Assembly (NCBI GenBank): GCA_046294345.1
Contig: JBKBJT010000009.1
Span: 45,611 to 109,610, forward strand
Length of the DNA: 64,000 bases
Origin: Ferrovibrio sp046294345
GTDB lineage: Bacteria; Pseudomonadota; Alphaproteobacteria; Ferrovibrionales; Ferrovibrionaceae
Direction: 5' to 3'
This document shows, in pieces, positions 53,874 to 61,152 of the stretch. The position numbers and the translations under genes were made by a program. The stretch's first letter is position 1; every line of letters begins with the position of its first letter. The notes beneath the pieces are model-generated. The model worked only from the letters and a program-made list of their open reading frames with translations, was not told the origin of the DNA and made no database searches.

Positions 53874-54316
53874 GTCCCCTGAACCCGCAACAGGTCGCCG
53901 AACGCATCGGCCAGGCTGCCGCTGAACGCGACCTCGCCGCGCAGCGGCTCGGCATCGAATTGCTGGAGATGGGCCCGGGCCGCTGCCGCCTGCGCATGAC
54001 GGTGCAGCCCGACATGGTGAACAGCCACGGCACCTGCCATGGCGGCGTGATCTTCACGTTGGCCGATTCCGCCTTCGGCTATGCCTGCAATTCCTTCAAC
54101 CGCAACGCCGTGGCGCAGCAATGCGACATCACCTACCTGCGCCCGGTGCTGCCCGGCGCGGTGCTGACGGCAACGGCCGAACTGCGCGAGACGGCGGGCC
54201 GAAGCGCGGTCTACGACATGACCGTGCGGGATTCAGAGGACAACACGGTCGCGCTGTTCCGCGGCCTGGCCCGCACGATCAAGGGCGAAACCATTCCCGG
54301 ACTGGAGGGAACCTGA
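53870..54316 (+). CDS. paaI: Hydroxyphenylacetyl-CoA thioesterase PaaI-like
   Basis: A 148-residue hotdog-fold thioesterase. The motif NSHGTCHGGVIFTLADSAFGYACNS is the PaaI hallmark with the catalytic Asp in LADSAFG, followed by AVAQQCDITYLRPVLPGAVLTATAEL. PaaI releases CoA from dead-end aryl-CoA intermediates and so protects the CoA pool. Its start overlaps paaG by four bases, and DUF2783 follows after two bases. It fits an aromatic-CoA pathway in general. Confidence 0.9.
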   Translation: MSPLNPQQVAERIGQAAAERDLAAQRLGIELLEMGPGRCRLRMTVQPDMVNSHGTCHGGVIFTLADSAFGYACNSFNRNAVAQQCDITYLRPVLPGAVLTATAELRETAGRSAVYDMTVRDSEDNTVALFRGLARTIKGETIPGLEGT

Positions 54317-54318
54317 CC

Positions 54319-54528
54319 ATGGCGAAACTCAACACCGACCCCAATCTGGCCGATGCCGACGCCTTCTACGCGGCGCTGGTGAAGATGACCGAAGGCATGG
54401 ACGACGCGGGCGCGCAGAAGACCATGGCCAAGCTCACGCTGCTGCTGGCCAACCACATCGGCGATGCTGCCGTGCTGACCGAGGCGATGGTGCTGGCGCG
54501 CGGCGACGCGCAGAGCAAGGCGGCCTAG
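54319..54528 (+). CDS. DUF2783 family small protein
   Basis: A 69-residue, mainly helical protein (MAKLNTDPNLADADAFYAALVKMTEGMDDAGAQKTMAKLTLLLANHIGDAAVLTEAMVLAR) of the DUF2783 family. Members are found beside aromatic-acid and acyl-CoA catabolic genes; no activity is known to me. GGAGGG precedes the ATG, and it lies two bases after paaI. It is the last gene of the trio, followed by an intrinsic terminator. Confidence 0.85.
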   Translation: MAKLNTDPNLADADAFYAALVKMTEGMDDAGAQKTMAKLTLLLANHIGDAAVLTEAMVLARGDAQSKAA

Positions 54529-54541
54529 CGACGACGCCGTC

Positions 54542-54571
54542 ACCCCGGCCTTGAGCCGGGGTCCCATTTTT
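54542..54571 (+). terminator. Intrinsic terminator after DUF2783
   Basis: ACCCCGGC (54542-54549) and GCCGGGGT (54555-54562) enclose CTTGA, followed by CCCATTTTT. The stem-loop type 'CCCCGGC-CTTGA-GCCGGGG' is a very common alphaproteobacterial palindrome. Confidence 0.8.
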
Positions 54572-54583
54572 ATCTGATCGGCA

Positions 54584-54967
54584 CTAGCGCCGCCGCGCCG
54601 CCCCCAGCGTCACGCGGCGCGAGGGTGGCGGGGTGGCGGCCTTCTGGGCCCTGGCGACGGCCAGTGCCGTTTTCGCCCAGGCCACGGCCTCGTCCTGGTC
54701 GTCGACCAGCTCGGGCGGCATCTGCCAGTAGCTCATCTGCACCGGCCGGCCCTTGCCGTCATAGACAAAGGGGGTGCAGCCGCGGGCCAGGAAGGCCTGG
54801 CTGCTCTCACCATCGGCCTTCAGGTAGACCACGTCGTCGGCGATCAGGCCGAACATCACGCCCCGGCAATAGATGCCGGCACCGCCGAACATGCGGCGGA
54901 TGCTGATGCCGCCCAGCGGGGCGAACAGTTCCTGGACGAATTCAGTGAAATCGGGACTCGCAGCCAT
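54584..54967 (-). CDS. TfoX/Sxy family protein (N-terminal domain only)
   Basis: A 127-residue protein matching the TfoX N-terminal domain: SPDFTEFVQELFAPLGGISIRRMFGGAGIYCRGVMFGLIADDVVYLKAD and RPVQMSYWQMPPELVDDQDEAVAWAKTAL. The C-terminal TfoX domain of competence regulators is absent, and the tail is Arg/Pro-rich. Short forms like this are common outside naturally competent gammaproteobacteria and have no known role. The start at 54967 coincides with the predicted transcription start, so the message may be leaderless. Confidence 0.87.
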   Translation of the reverse strand: MAASPDFTEFVQELFAPLGGISIRRMFGGAGIYCRGVMFGLIADDVVYLKADGESSQAFLARGCTPFVYDGKGRPVQMSYWQMPPELVDDQDEAVAWAKTALAVARAQKAATPPPSRRVTLGAARRR

Positions 54968-54974
54968 GGCGCGC

Positions 54975-55003
54975 AGACTAGCCAAGCCCGCGTCGGCGGC
55001 CAA
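54975..55003 (-). promoter_or_regulatory. Predicted promoter of the TfoX-like gene (leaderless)
   Basis: On the minus strand TTGGCC, a 17-nt spacer and TAGTCT (54980-54975, within GGCTAGTCT). The start would be about 54968, one base before the ATG at 54967. Confidence 0.4.
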
Positions 55004-55010
55004 GCGTGCT

Positions 55011-55039
55011 TTGACGCCTGCGACAAAAATGGCTAGCGT
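55011..55039 (+). promoter_or_regulatory. Predicted promoter of crcB
   Basis: TTGACG (55011-55016), a 17-nt spacer and TAGCGT (55034-55039) inside GGCTAGCGT. The crcB start follows 21 nt later. No fluoride-riboswitch fold was recognised. Confidence 0.5.
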
Positions 55040-55060
55040 CGCCCAAAAGGCTGGTTAGAT

Positions 55061-55456
55061 ATGGTCGCCTACCTCTACATCGCCGCCGGCGGCGCGCTGG
55101 GCAGCGTCGCCCGCTACTGGATGGCCGGCGCCATCGACGGCCGGCTCAACATGGGATTTCCCTGGGGCACGGTGTTGGTCAACATCGCCGGCTCGTTTGC
55201 CATCGGCATCTTCGCCGCCATGGCGGCCGGTGAAAGCCGCTGGGGCCTGAGCGATTCCGCCCGGCTGTTCCTGATGGTGGGCATCTGCGGCGGCTTCACC
55301 ACGTTTTCCAGCTTCAGCCTGCAGACGCTCGGCCTGCTGCGCGAGGGTCTGCTGCTGCGGGCCGGCGGCAACGTGGCGGTATCGGTGCTGGTCTGCCTGG
55401 CCGCCACCTGGGCCGGCGCCGCACTGATGCAGGCGCTCGGCCGGCCGGCATCCTAG
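55061..55456 (+). CDS. crcB: Fluoride efflux channel CrcB/FluC
   Basis: A 131-residue dual-topology membrane protein with four helices. Hallmarks are GGALGSVARYWM, GFPWGTVLVNIAGSFAIGIFAA with the conserved Asn, and GICGGFTTFSSFSLQTLGLL with the Phe-box and the Na-site region. It exports fluoride as a dimer. One copy is enough for a homodimeric Fluc channel, and no second copy is adjacent. It is convergent with the copper ATPase gene, 12 nt apart. Confidence 0.95.
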   Translation: MVAYLYIAAGGALGSVARYWMAGAIDGRLNMGFPWGTVLVNIAGSFAIGIFAAMAAGESRWGLSDSARLFLMVGICGGFTTFSSFSLQTLGLLREGLLLRAGGNVAVSVLVCLAATWAGAALMQALGRPAS

Positions 55457-55468
55457 CAGGCCGGCGCC

Positions 55469-57685
55469 CTAGCCGATCCGCGCCAACCGCAGGCGCAGCG
55501 CGTTGCCGATCACGCTGACCGAAGACAAGGCCATGGCGGCCGCCGCAATCACCGGCGAGAGCAGCAGCCCGAAGAGCGGATAAAGCACGCCGGCGGCCAG
55601 CGGCACGCCGGCCGCGTTGTAGATGAAGGCGAAGAACAGATTCTGGCGGATGTTGCGCATGGTCGCCTCCGACAGCCGCCGCGCCTTCACGATTCCCTGC
55701 AGGTCGCCCTTCAGCAGCGTCACCCCGGCGCTTTCGATGGCGACATCCGTGCCGGTGCCCATGGCGATGCCGACATCGGCAGCGGCCAGCGCCGGAGCAT
55801 CGTTCACGCCATCGCCGGCCATGGCTACCACCCGCCCCTCGCGGCGCAGCCGCTCGACCACCGCGCTCTTGCGATCGGGCAGCACGTCGGCCTCCACCTC
55901 CCCGATGCCGAGCCGGCGGGCCACCGCTTCCGCCGTGGTGCGGTTGTCGCCGGTCAGCATCACCACGCGGATGCCCTCGGCCTGCAAGGCCTGCAGTGCG
56001 GCCGGCGTGGAGGCCTTTACCGGATCGGCGATGGCGAGGATGCCGGCCGCGCGGCCATCGATGGCGACAAAGATCGCGGTGGCGCCGTCGCGGCGCAGTT
56101 CCTCGGCCATGGCGGCCAGCGGCGCGCTCGCCACGTCCATCTCCGCCAGGAAGGCCGCATTGCCGATCACCATGCGGCGCCCCTCGACCCGTCCGGTCAC
56201 GCCCTTGCCGACCGGACTGTCGAAATCTTCCGCCTCGGCCAGCACCAGGCCGCGCTCGGTCGCGGCGGCTAGGATTGCAGCGGCCAGTGGATGCTCGCTG
56301 CCGCGTTCCAGGCTGGCTGCCAGCCGCAACAGCTCCGCCTCGGCAACGCCTTGCGCGCGGATCGCGGTCAGCCGCGGTCTGCCCTCGGTCAGGGTTCCGG
56401 TCTTGTCGACCACCAGCGTATCGACCCGTTCCATCCGCTCCAGTGCCTCGGCATTCTTGATCAGCACGCCATGCTGCGCGCCGTGGCCCACGCCGACCAT
56501 GATCGACATCGGCGTGGCCAGCCCAAGCGCACAGGGGCAGGCGATGATCAGCACCGACACCGCCGCCACCAGCCCGAAGGCGAAGCGCGGCGCGGGACCC
56601 CAGATCGCCCAGGCAGCGAAAGCCAGCACGGCAATCGCGATCACCGCCGGCACAAACCAGCCCGAGACCTGGTCGGCCAGCCGCTGGATCGGCGCGCGGC
56701 TGCGTTGCGCCTGCGCCACCATATGCACGATGCGCGACAGCATCGTGTCATGCCCCACTTTCTCGGCCTGCATCGTGAAGCTGCCGGTCTGGTTCAGCGT
56801 ACCGGCGATCACCTTGGCGCCGGGCGTCTTGGTCACCGGCATGGATTCGCCGGTCATCATCGATTCATCCACCGAGCATCGCCCTTCCAGCACCACGCCA
56901 TCGACCGGAATCTTCTCGCCCGGCCGTACGCGCAGGCGATCCCCGACCACGATGACGTCGAAGGCGACCTCTTCATCGCTGCCATCCTCTCGGATGCGGC
57001 GGGCGGTGCGCGGTGCAAGATCGAGTAGCGCGCGGATCGCGCCCGAGGTCTGCTCGCGGGCGCGCAGTTCCAGCACCTGGCCCAGCAGGACAAGCACGGT
57101 GATAACAGCCGCCGCCTCGAAATAGACGGCAACGCTGCCATCGGCGACGCGGAAGGCTGGCGGGAAGGCCTGCGGCGCCAGCACCGCCACCATGCTGTAG
57201 AGCCAGGCAACGCCGACACCCATGGCGATCAGCGTGAACATGTTCAGGTTGCGGACGACCACCGACTGCCAGGCGCGCTCGAAGAACGGCCAGCCCGCCC
57301 ACAGCACAACGGGTGTGGCAAGCGCCATCTGCACGAGATTGGACATGGCGGACGGCATCAGATGATGCAGATCGGCCAGATGCGTGCCCATCTCCAGCGC
57401 AAAAACCGGCAACGTCAGCACCAGCCCGATCCAGAAGCGGCGCGTCATGTCGCGCAGTTCCGCGCTGGACGAGGCATCATCGGCCGGCAGCTCCGGCTCC
57501 AGCGCCATGCCGCAGATCGGGCAATTGCCCGGCGCGTTGCGGCGGATCTGCGGATGCATCGGGCAGGTATAGACCGTGCCGGAAACTACGGGTTCCGATG
57601 CATGCATGTCATGCGCATGAGCCGGCGCATGATGGCCGTGCTGATGATGCTCGTGTGCCGCATGATGCCGTGGCTCGTCTGCCAT
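55469..57685 (-). CDS. Copper-type heavy-metal P1B ATPase
   Basis: A 738-residue P1B-type ATPase. The N-terminus is His-rich (residues 1-35) and is followed by a heavy-metal-binding domain YTCPMHPQIRRNAPGNCPICGMAL instead of an HMA domain. Next come eight helices with the ion-site ACPCALGLATP, the phosphorylation loop DKTGTLTEG, the HP motif SEHPLAAAI, and GDGVNDAPALAAADVGIAMG. The last helices carry YNAAGVPLAAG and MALSSVSVIGNALRL, the Cu(I) set. It pumps copper out of the cytoplasm. ATG 57685 is preferred; the open frame upstream runs through the operator. A CueR-like site lies 82 nt before the start. Confidence 0.93.
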   Translation of the reverse strand: MADEPRHHAAHEHHQHGHHAPAHAHDMHASEPVVSGTVYTCPMHPQIRRNAPGNCPICGMALEPELPADDASSSAELRDMTRRFWIGLVLTLPVFALEMGTHLADLHHLMPSAMSNLVQMALATPVVLWAGWPFFERAWQSVVVRNLNMFTLIAMGVGVAWLYSMVAVLAPQAFPPAFRVADGSVAVYFEAAAVITVLVLLGQVLELRAREQTSGAIRALLDLAPRTARRIREDGSDEEVAFDVIVVGDRLRVRPGEKIPVDGVVLEGRCSVDESMMTGESMPVTKTPGAKVIAGTLNQTGSFTMQAEKVGHDTMLSRIVHMVAQAQRSRAPIQRLADQVSGWFVPAVIAIAVLAFAAWAIWGPAPRFAFGLVAAVSVLIIACPCALGLATPMSIMVGVGHGAQHGVLIKNAEALERMERVDTLVVDKTGTLTEGRPRLTAIRAQGVAEAELLRLAASLERGSEHPLAAAILAAATERGLVLAEAEDFDSPVGKGVTGRVEGRRMVIGNAAFLAEMDVASAPLAAMAEELRRDGATAIFVAIDGRAAGILAIADPVKASTPAALQALQAEGIRVVMLTGDNRTTAEAVARRLGIGEVEADVLPDRKSAVVERLRREGRVVAMAGDGVNDAPALAAADVGIAMGTGTDVAIESAGVTLLKGDLQGIVKARRLSEATMRNIRQNLFFAFIYNAAGVPLAAGVLYPLFGLLLSPVIAAAAMALSSVSVIGNALRLRLARIG

Positions 57686-57766
57686 TGCCGTCTCCGGTGC
57701 AGGTTCAGCGCCGGCAACAACTATGCGACATTTGCAACGGAAGGAAAACTGGAACCGCGATCGGTG

Positions 57767-57788
57767 AACCTTCCTATGCCGGAAGGTT
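57767..57788. promoter_or_regulatory. CueR/MerR-type copper operator
   Basis: Arms AACCTTCC (57767-57774) and GGAAGGTT (57781-57788) with a 6-nt centre are a perfect 8-bp inverted repeat. It is very close to the CueR operator ACCTTCC-N7-GGAAGGT of copA genes and upstream of the copper ATPase on the minus strand. Confidence 0.75.
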
Positions 57789-57813
57789 GCCGGCCGATTG
57801 CTCGGCGCCAGCC

Positions 57814-58665
57814 TTATTGCTCCACAAAGGCCTTCTCGATCACGTATTCGCCGGCGCCGGTGGTCGAACCTTCCTGCCAGCCCAGACCGTCGAGCATGGC
57901 GCGCATGTCGGCCAGCATGCCCGGGCTGCCGCACAGCATGATGCGGTCGGTGGCCTTGTTCAGCGGCGGCAGGCCGAGATCGGTGAACAGCTTGCCCGAC
58001 GTGATCAGGTCGGTGACGCGGCCCTGGTTGCGATAGGCTTCGCGGGTCACGGTCGGGTAATAGACCAGCTTCTTCTTCACTTCCTCGCCGAAGAATTCAT
58101 TCTCCGGCAGTTCCTTCAGGATGAAATCCTCGTAGGCCAGCTCGCCCACCGTGCGCACGCCATGCACCAGCACGATCTTCTCGAACCGTTCATAGGCGTC
58201 CGGGTCCTTGATCACCGACATGAACGGCGCCAGGCCCGTGCCGGTCGAGAGCAGATAAAGCGTCTTGCCCGGGGTCAGGTTGTCCTGCAGCAGCGTGCCG
58301 GTCGCTTTCTTGCCGACGATGATGCGGTCGCCCACCTGGATATGCTGCAGCCGGGAGGTCAGCGGGCCGTCGGGCACCTTGATGGAGAGGAATTCCAGAT
58401 GTTCCTCGTAATTGGCGCTCACCATCGAATAGGCACGCAGCAGCGGCTTGTTGTCGACGATCAGGCCGATCATCGCAAACTGGCCGTTGATGAAACGGAA
58501 GCTCGGGTCGCGCGTCGTCTTGAAGGTGAACAGCGTGTCGGTCCAGTGATGCACAAACGTCACCGTCTCCTCGCGCAGGTTGCCGCCGGGTTTGAGCAGC
58601 GGATGCGGGGGCGCCGTCTCGGCGACAGGGTTTGCGGCGGCGACGGCAGTGGCAGGAGACGTCAT
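57814..58665 (-). CDS. fpr: Ferredoxin-NADP+ reductase
   Basis: A 283-residue FAD enzyme of the bacterial FPR type. The FAD-binding motif is LLRAYSMVSANYEEHLEFLSIKV, GPLTSRLQHIQVGDRIIVGKKATGTLL follows, LLSTGTGLAPFMSVIKDP is the NADP pyrophosphate loop, VLVHGVRTVGELAY comes next, and MLCGSPGMLADM is near the end. The C-terminal YVIEKAFVEQ is characteristic of the subclass. An N-terminal Ala/Pro extension of about 25 residues precedes the core. It exchanges electrons between NADPH and ferredoxin or flavodoxin. An FNR box and a matching -10 suggest anaerobic or low-oxygen control. Confidence 0.95.
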   Translation of the reverse strand: MTSPATAVAAANPVAETAPPHPLLKPGGNLREETVTFVHHWTDTLFTFKTTRDPSFRFINGQFAMIGLIVDNKPLLRAYSMVSANYEEHLEFLSIKVPDGPLTSRLQHIQVGDRIIVGKKATGTLLQDNLTPGKTLYLLSTGTGLAPFMSVIKDPDAYERFEKIVLVHGVRTVGELAYEDFILKELPENEFFGEEVKKKLVYYPTVTREAYRNQGRVTDLITSGKLFTDLGLPPLNKATDRIMLCGSPGMLADMRAMLDGLGWQEGSTTGAGEYVIEKAFVEQ

Positions 58666-58732
58666 GGCTTGGCTCGGTATTTTGCTGGGGCAGCGCGGGA
58701 ATACAGCAAGGCTGACCGGAACTCACGGCCTA

Positions 58733-58759
58733 AATCATATGTATACATATAATATGATT
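58733..58759. repeat. AT-rich nested palindrome upstream of fpr
   Basis: AATCATAT (58733-58740) and ATATGATT (58752-58759) are inverted arms, and ATATGTATACATAT (58737-58750) is itself a perfect palindrome. It lies in the fpr leader, downstream of the predicted FNR-type promoter, so a second regulator could bind here. Confidence 0.5.
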
Positions 58760-58780
58760 CCGTCGCCTTGAACAGCCTGA

Positions 58781-58823
58781 TATTTACATTCTCCACCCAA
58801 AATCAAGCATTGATATCAATCAA
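58781..58823 (-). promoter_or_regulatory. FNR/FixK-type promoter of fpr
   Basis: TTGATATCAATCAA (58810-58823) is a perfect TTGAT-N4-ATCAA FNR/Anr/FixK box. On the minus strand TAAATA (58786-58781) would be the -10, putting the box at about -41.5/-42.5, the class II activating position. The leader to fpr is about 110 nt. Confidence 0.68.
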
Positions 58824-58892
58824 CATAATTTCTCTGTCTTTAATCCGGCCAGCCGGTGCTGCCGCTGCTGCCACGATGCTGTCAGCAGCAAT

Positions 58893-58902
58893 GGCCTAGC
58901 GT
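58893..58902 (+). promoter_or_regulatory. GGCCTAGCGT element before the thioesterase gene
   Basis: A near copy of the GGCTAGCGT element, ending 26 nt before the start codon. Confidence 0.3.
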
Positions 58903-58928
58903 CCTGTCCTCATCAGACCGGACCCGCC

Positions 58929-59402
58929 ATGACCCCGACACTCGCAGCCTCCCCAGTCACCGCCTCCCCCCAGGCCTCCGCACCCAGCGCACTCGACCGT
59001 ATTCCCATGCCGCCCTCGGCCGCCCTGCTCGGCTGGCACATGCTGGACCACGATTCCGAACGCGGCTGGGTGCGGATCGGCTTTCAGGGGCGGCCGGAAT
59101 TCCGCAACCCCGCCGGCTTCATCCAGGGCGGCCTGCTGGCCGCGATGCTGGACGACACGATGGGCCCGGCCCTGTGGCTCAAGACCGATGGCGCGCTGTA
59201 CAGCACCACCATCGACCTGACGGTCAGCTTCCTCAACCCGGCCAATCCCGGCCTGCTGATCGGCGAGGCCAGCGTGGTGCAGCATGGCCGCACCATCGCC
59301 TTCCTCGAAGGCCGCTTGAGCGACGCCGAGGGCCGCCTGCTCTGCCGCGCCACCGCCAGCGCGCGGCTGGTGCCGGCCGAACGCATCCCTAGCGCGGGCT
59401 GA
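58929..59402 (+). CDS. PaaI-family hotdog thioesterase
   Basis: A 157-residue hotdog-fold protein. The motif RNPAGFIQGGLLAAMLDDTMGPAL is the PaaI/YiiD-like active-site helix with an Asp pair, followed by TIDLTVSFLNPANPGLLIGEASVVQHGRTIAFLEGRL. It should hydrolyse acyl-CoA esters, identity unknown, and is separate in sequence from the paaI copy at 53870. No clear ribosome site is present; a start at a later ATG (59008, MPPSAALLG) is possible. Its end overlaps the convergent DUF4239 gene by 14 bases. Confidence 0.85.
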   Translation: MTPTLAASPVTASPQASAPSALDRIPMPPSAALLGWHMLDHDSERGWVRIGFQGRPEFRNPAGFIQGGLLAAMLDDTMGPALWLKTDGALYSTTIDLTVSFLNPANPGLLIGEASVVQHGRTIAFLEGRLSDAEGRLLCRATASARLVPAERIPSAG

Positions 59403-60193
59403 CCTTCATACGTTCGATGCTGCCATGCAGTCGCTGAAAGGGATCGGACCCGATCTGCACCGCGCCGCGATAGGGATGGTCGAAAGACACGATCAGGAAA
59501 ATGACCAGCCCGAAAGCCGTGGCCACCAGGCTGGTGGCGACCATATGGAAACCGCGATGCGGCGTGCCGAAGATCCAGCAGAAGCCAAGGGATATCAGCC
59601 CACCCAGCAATTGCACGACCCAGATGCTGGGATTCAGCGCCTCCTCGGCCGCCAGCAGGCGCTTCTTGCGCGCTTCATAGGCATCATGCAGCCGGCTGAG
59701 CATCTCCTGCAGCAACGCCGCCGACTTGGCATCGTTGGGCAGGGATTTCGCCAGCAACGCGGCCACCTCTTCCAGAAGCATCGCACCGCTCTCGCCGACT
59801 GGCCGGCCTGCCGCCATGGCCGGCCATTCCTCGCCGATCACCGTCTCGACATATCGCTCCAGCCGCCGCCCCACCTCGTCGCCGGGCCATGATTCCAGCA
59901 GCCGGCTTGACCGGTAGAGATTGGCGATCTGCGAAGCCTCATCCACCGCGACCTCGCCGGCATTGTTGTAACTCTCCCAGGCGGCGACCGCGATGAAGGC
60001 CAGCAGCACGGCGTAAATGATGCCGACCGTGGAGGCCATATAGATGGTGGCATCCCGGTTCTCATCCCGCAGCCGGGCCGGCACCAGCCGGAAGATCAGC
60101 ACCTGCCCGGCCAGTCCCAGCAGGGTAAAGAACCCGACCACGGCCGGACCGACGATATACCCCGGATGACCATAAAAAAAAATCAGCCAGCAT
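59389..60193 (-). CDS. DUF4239 (bestrophin-like) membrane protein with an apparent frameshift near its start
   Basis: The open part (59389-60141) gives 250 residues with VVGFFTLLGLAGQVLIFRLVPARLRDENRDATIYMASTVGIIYAVLLAFIAVAAWESYNNAGE and FGTPHRGFHMVATSLVATAFGLVIFLIVSFDHPYRGAVQI. Two hydrophobic pairs flank a soluble helical middle. Upstream, ATG 60193 with AGGGGA begins MLADFF and then meets nine T (60182-60174). With eight T the frame joins as MLADFFYGHPGYIVGPAVV, matching the neighbour's MLNDFLYGYPSYVIGPVVV, and the total becomes 267 residues, exactly the neighbour's length. So this is a sequencing error, slippage site or recent mutation. Function unknown. Confidence 0.8.
60174..60182. repeat. 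A9 homopolymer (T9 in the coding strand) causing a +1 shift
   Basis: Nine A on the plus strand, seven codons or fewer from the start of the first DUF4239 gene. Removing one base restores a 267-codon gene. Confidence 0.9.
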
Positions 60194-60226
60194 GGATGTT
60201 CCCCTTGCCTCCGCAGCCTCTCACGA

Positions 60227-61030
60227 TCAGTGCAGGGTCGCCTTCATCCGCTCGATATCGCGCAGGACCATGACGAATTCGTCCGGCTTGATCTGCACCG
60301 CGCCGCGGAACGGCAGGTCGAAGGACACGATCAGGAACATCACCAGGCCGAAGGTGGCGGCCACGAGGCTGCTGACGAAGAGGTGAAAGCCGCGATGCGG
60401 GGTGCCGAAGATCCAGCAGAACAGGATCGAGATCAGGCCGCCGAACAGCACCACGACCCACACGCTGGGCTCCAGTTCTTCTTCGGCAGCCAGCAGGCGG
60501 TCGCGCCGGGCATCGTAGAGGTCGTTCAGCCGGGTCAGCATTTCCTGCATGACGGCGAGCGATTTCGCATCGGAAGGCGTGTCGGCCATCATCATGCCGG
60601 CAACCTGCTCCAGCAGGATCCAGCCCTTGTTGCCGATCATGCCGCCTTCGGCCATCGCCGGCCATTCCTCGTCGATCACCGTGCGCACATACTGTTCCAT
60701 CAGCCGGTCCATGCCCGCGCTGACATCGGGGTCGAGCATGCGGCTGTCGCGATAGAGGTCGCCCAGTTCGGCGGCCTCCTTGCGCGCGACCTCGCCGGCC
60801 TTGTTGAAGCTTTCCCAGGCCGCGACGGCGATGAAGGCCAGCAACACGGCATAGATGACGCCGACGATCGAGGCCATGTAGACCGTGGCCTCCTTGTTTT
60901 CCGTGCGCAGCTGGGCCGGCAGCAGCCGGAAGACGGCAAGCTGCCCGAACAGGCCGGCGAACACGAAGAACCCGACCACGACCGGCCCGATCACGTAGCT
61001 GGGATAGCCATAGAGAAAATCGTTCAGCAT
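60227..61030 (-). CDS. DUF4239 (bestrophin-like) membrane protein, second tandem copy
   Basis: A 267-residue membrane protein, highly similar along its length to the copy downstream. It starts MLNDFLYGYPSYVIGPVVVGFFVFAGLFGQLAVFRLLPAQLRTENKEATVYMASIVGVIYAVLLAFIAVAAWESFNKAGEVA, then a helical soluble centre, and two C-terminal membrane segments VWVVVLFGGLISILFCWIFGTPHRGFHLFVSSLVAATFGLVMFLIVSF. The architecture is four membrane helices; a channel-like role is suggested by name only. The two copies are 33 nt apart on the same strand and arose by tandem duplication, perhaps forming a hetero-oligomer. Confidence 0.88.
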   Translation of the reverse strand: MLNDFLYGYPSYVIGPVVVGFFVFAGLFGQLAVFRLLPAQLRTENKEATVYMASIVGVIYAVLLAFIAVAAWESFNKAGEVARKEAAELGDLYRDSRMLDPDVSAGMDRLMEQYVRTVIDEEWPAMAEGGMIGNKGWILLEQVAGMMMADTPSDAKSLAVMQEMLTRLNDLYDARRDRLLAAEEELEPSVWVVVLFGGLISILFCWIFGTPHRGFHLFVSSLVAATFGLVMFLIVSFDLPFRGAVQIKPDEFVMVLRDIERMKATLH

Positions 61031-61152
61031 ATGCCTGCCCTTCCCCTTGCATGGGTTTCAGCAACAGGCATCTGTTCAGGCCATGGCCGGCCTTCAAGCT
61101 TTGCTAACGCGCTTTCCCTCCCGGCATATATCGGCGCCGCGGCATAATCGCT

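Noticed and set aside
54536..54566. Terminator hairpin as a mobile palindromic element
   Set aside because: The CCCCGGC-CTTGA-GCCGGGG type is common in alphaproteobacteria, and only one copy is seen here, with a T run fitting termination.
54968..55060. Fluoride riboswitch before crcB
   Set aside because: The expected conserved pseudoknot segments are not visible; a simple promoter explains the region.
57686..57934. 83-residue N-terminal extension of the copper ATPase
   Set aside because: It runs through the CueR-like operator and the end of fpr and is low-complexity Arg/His.
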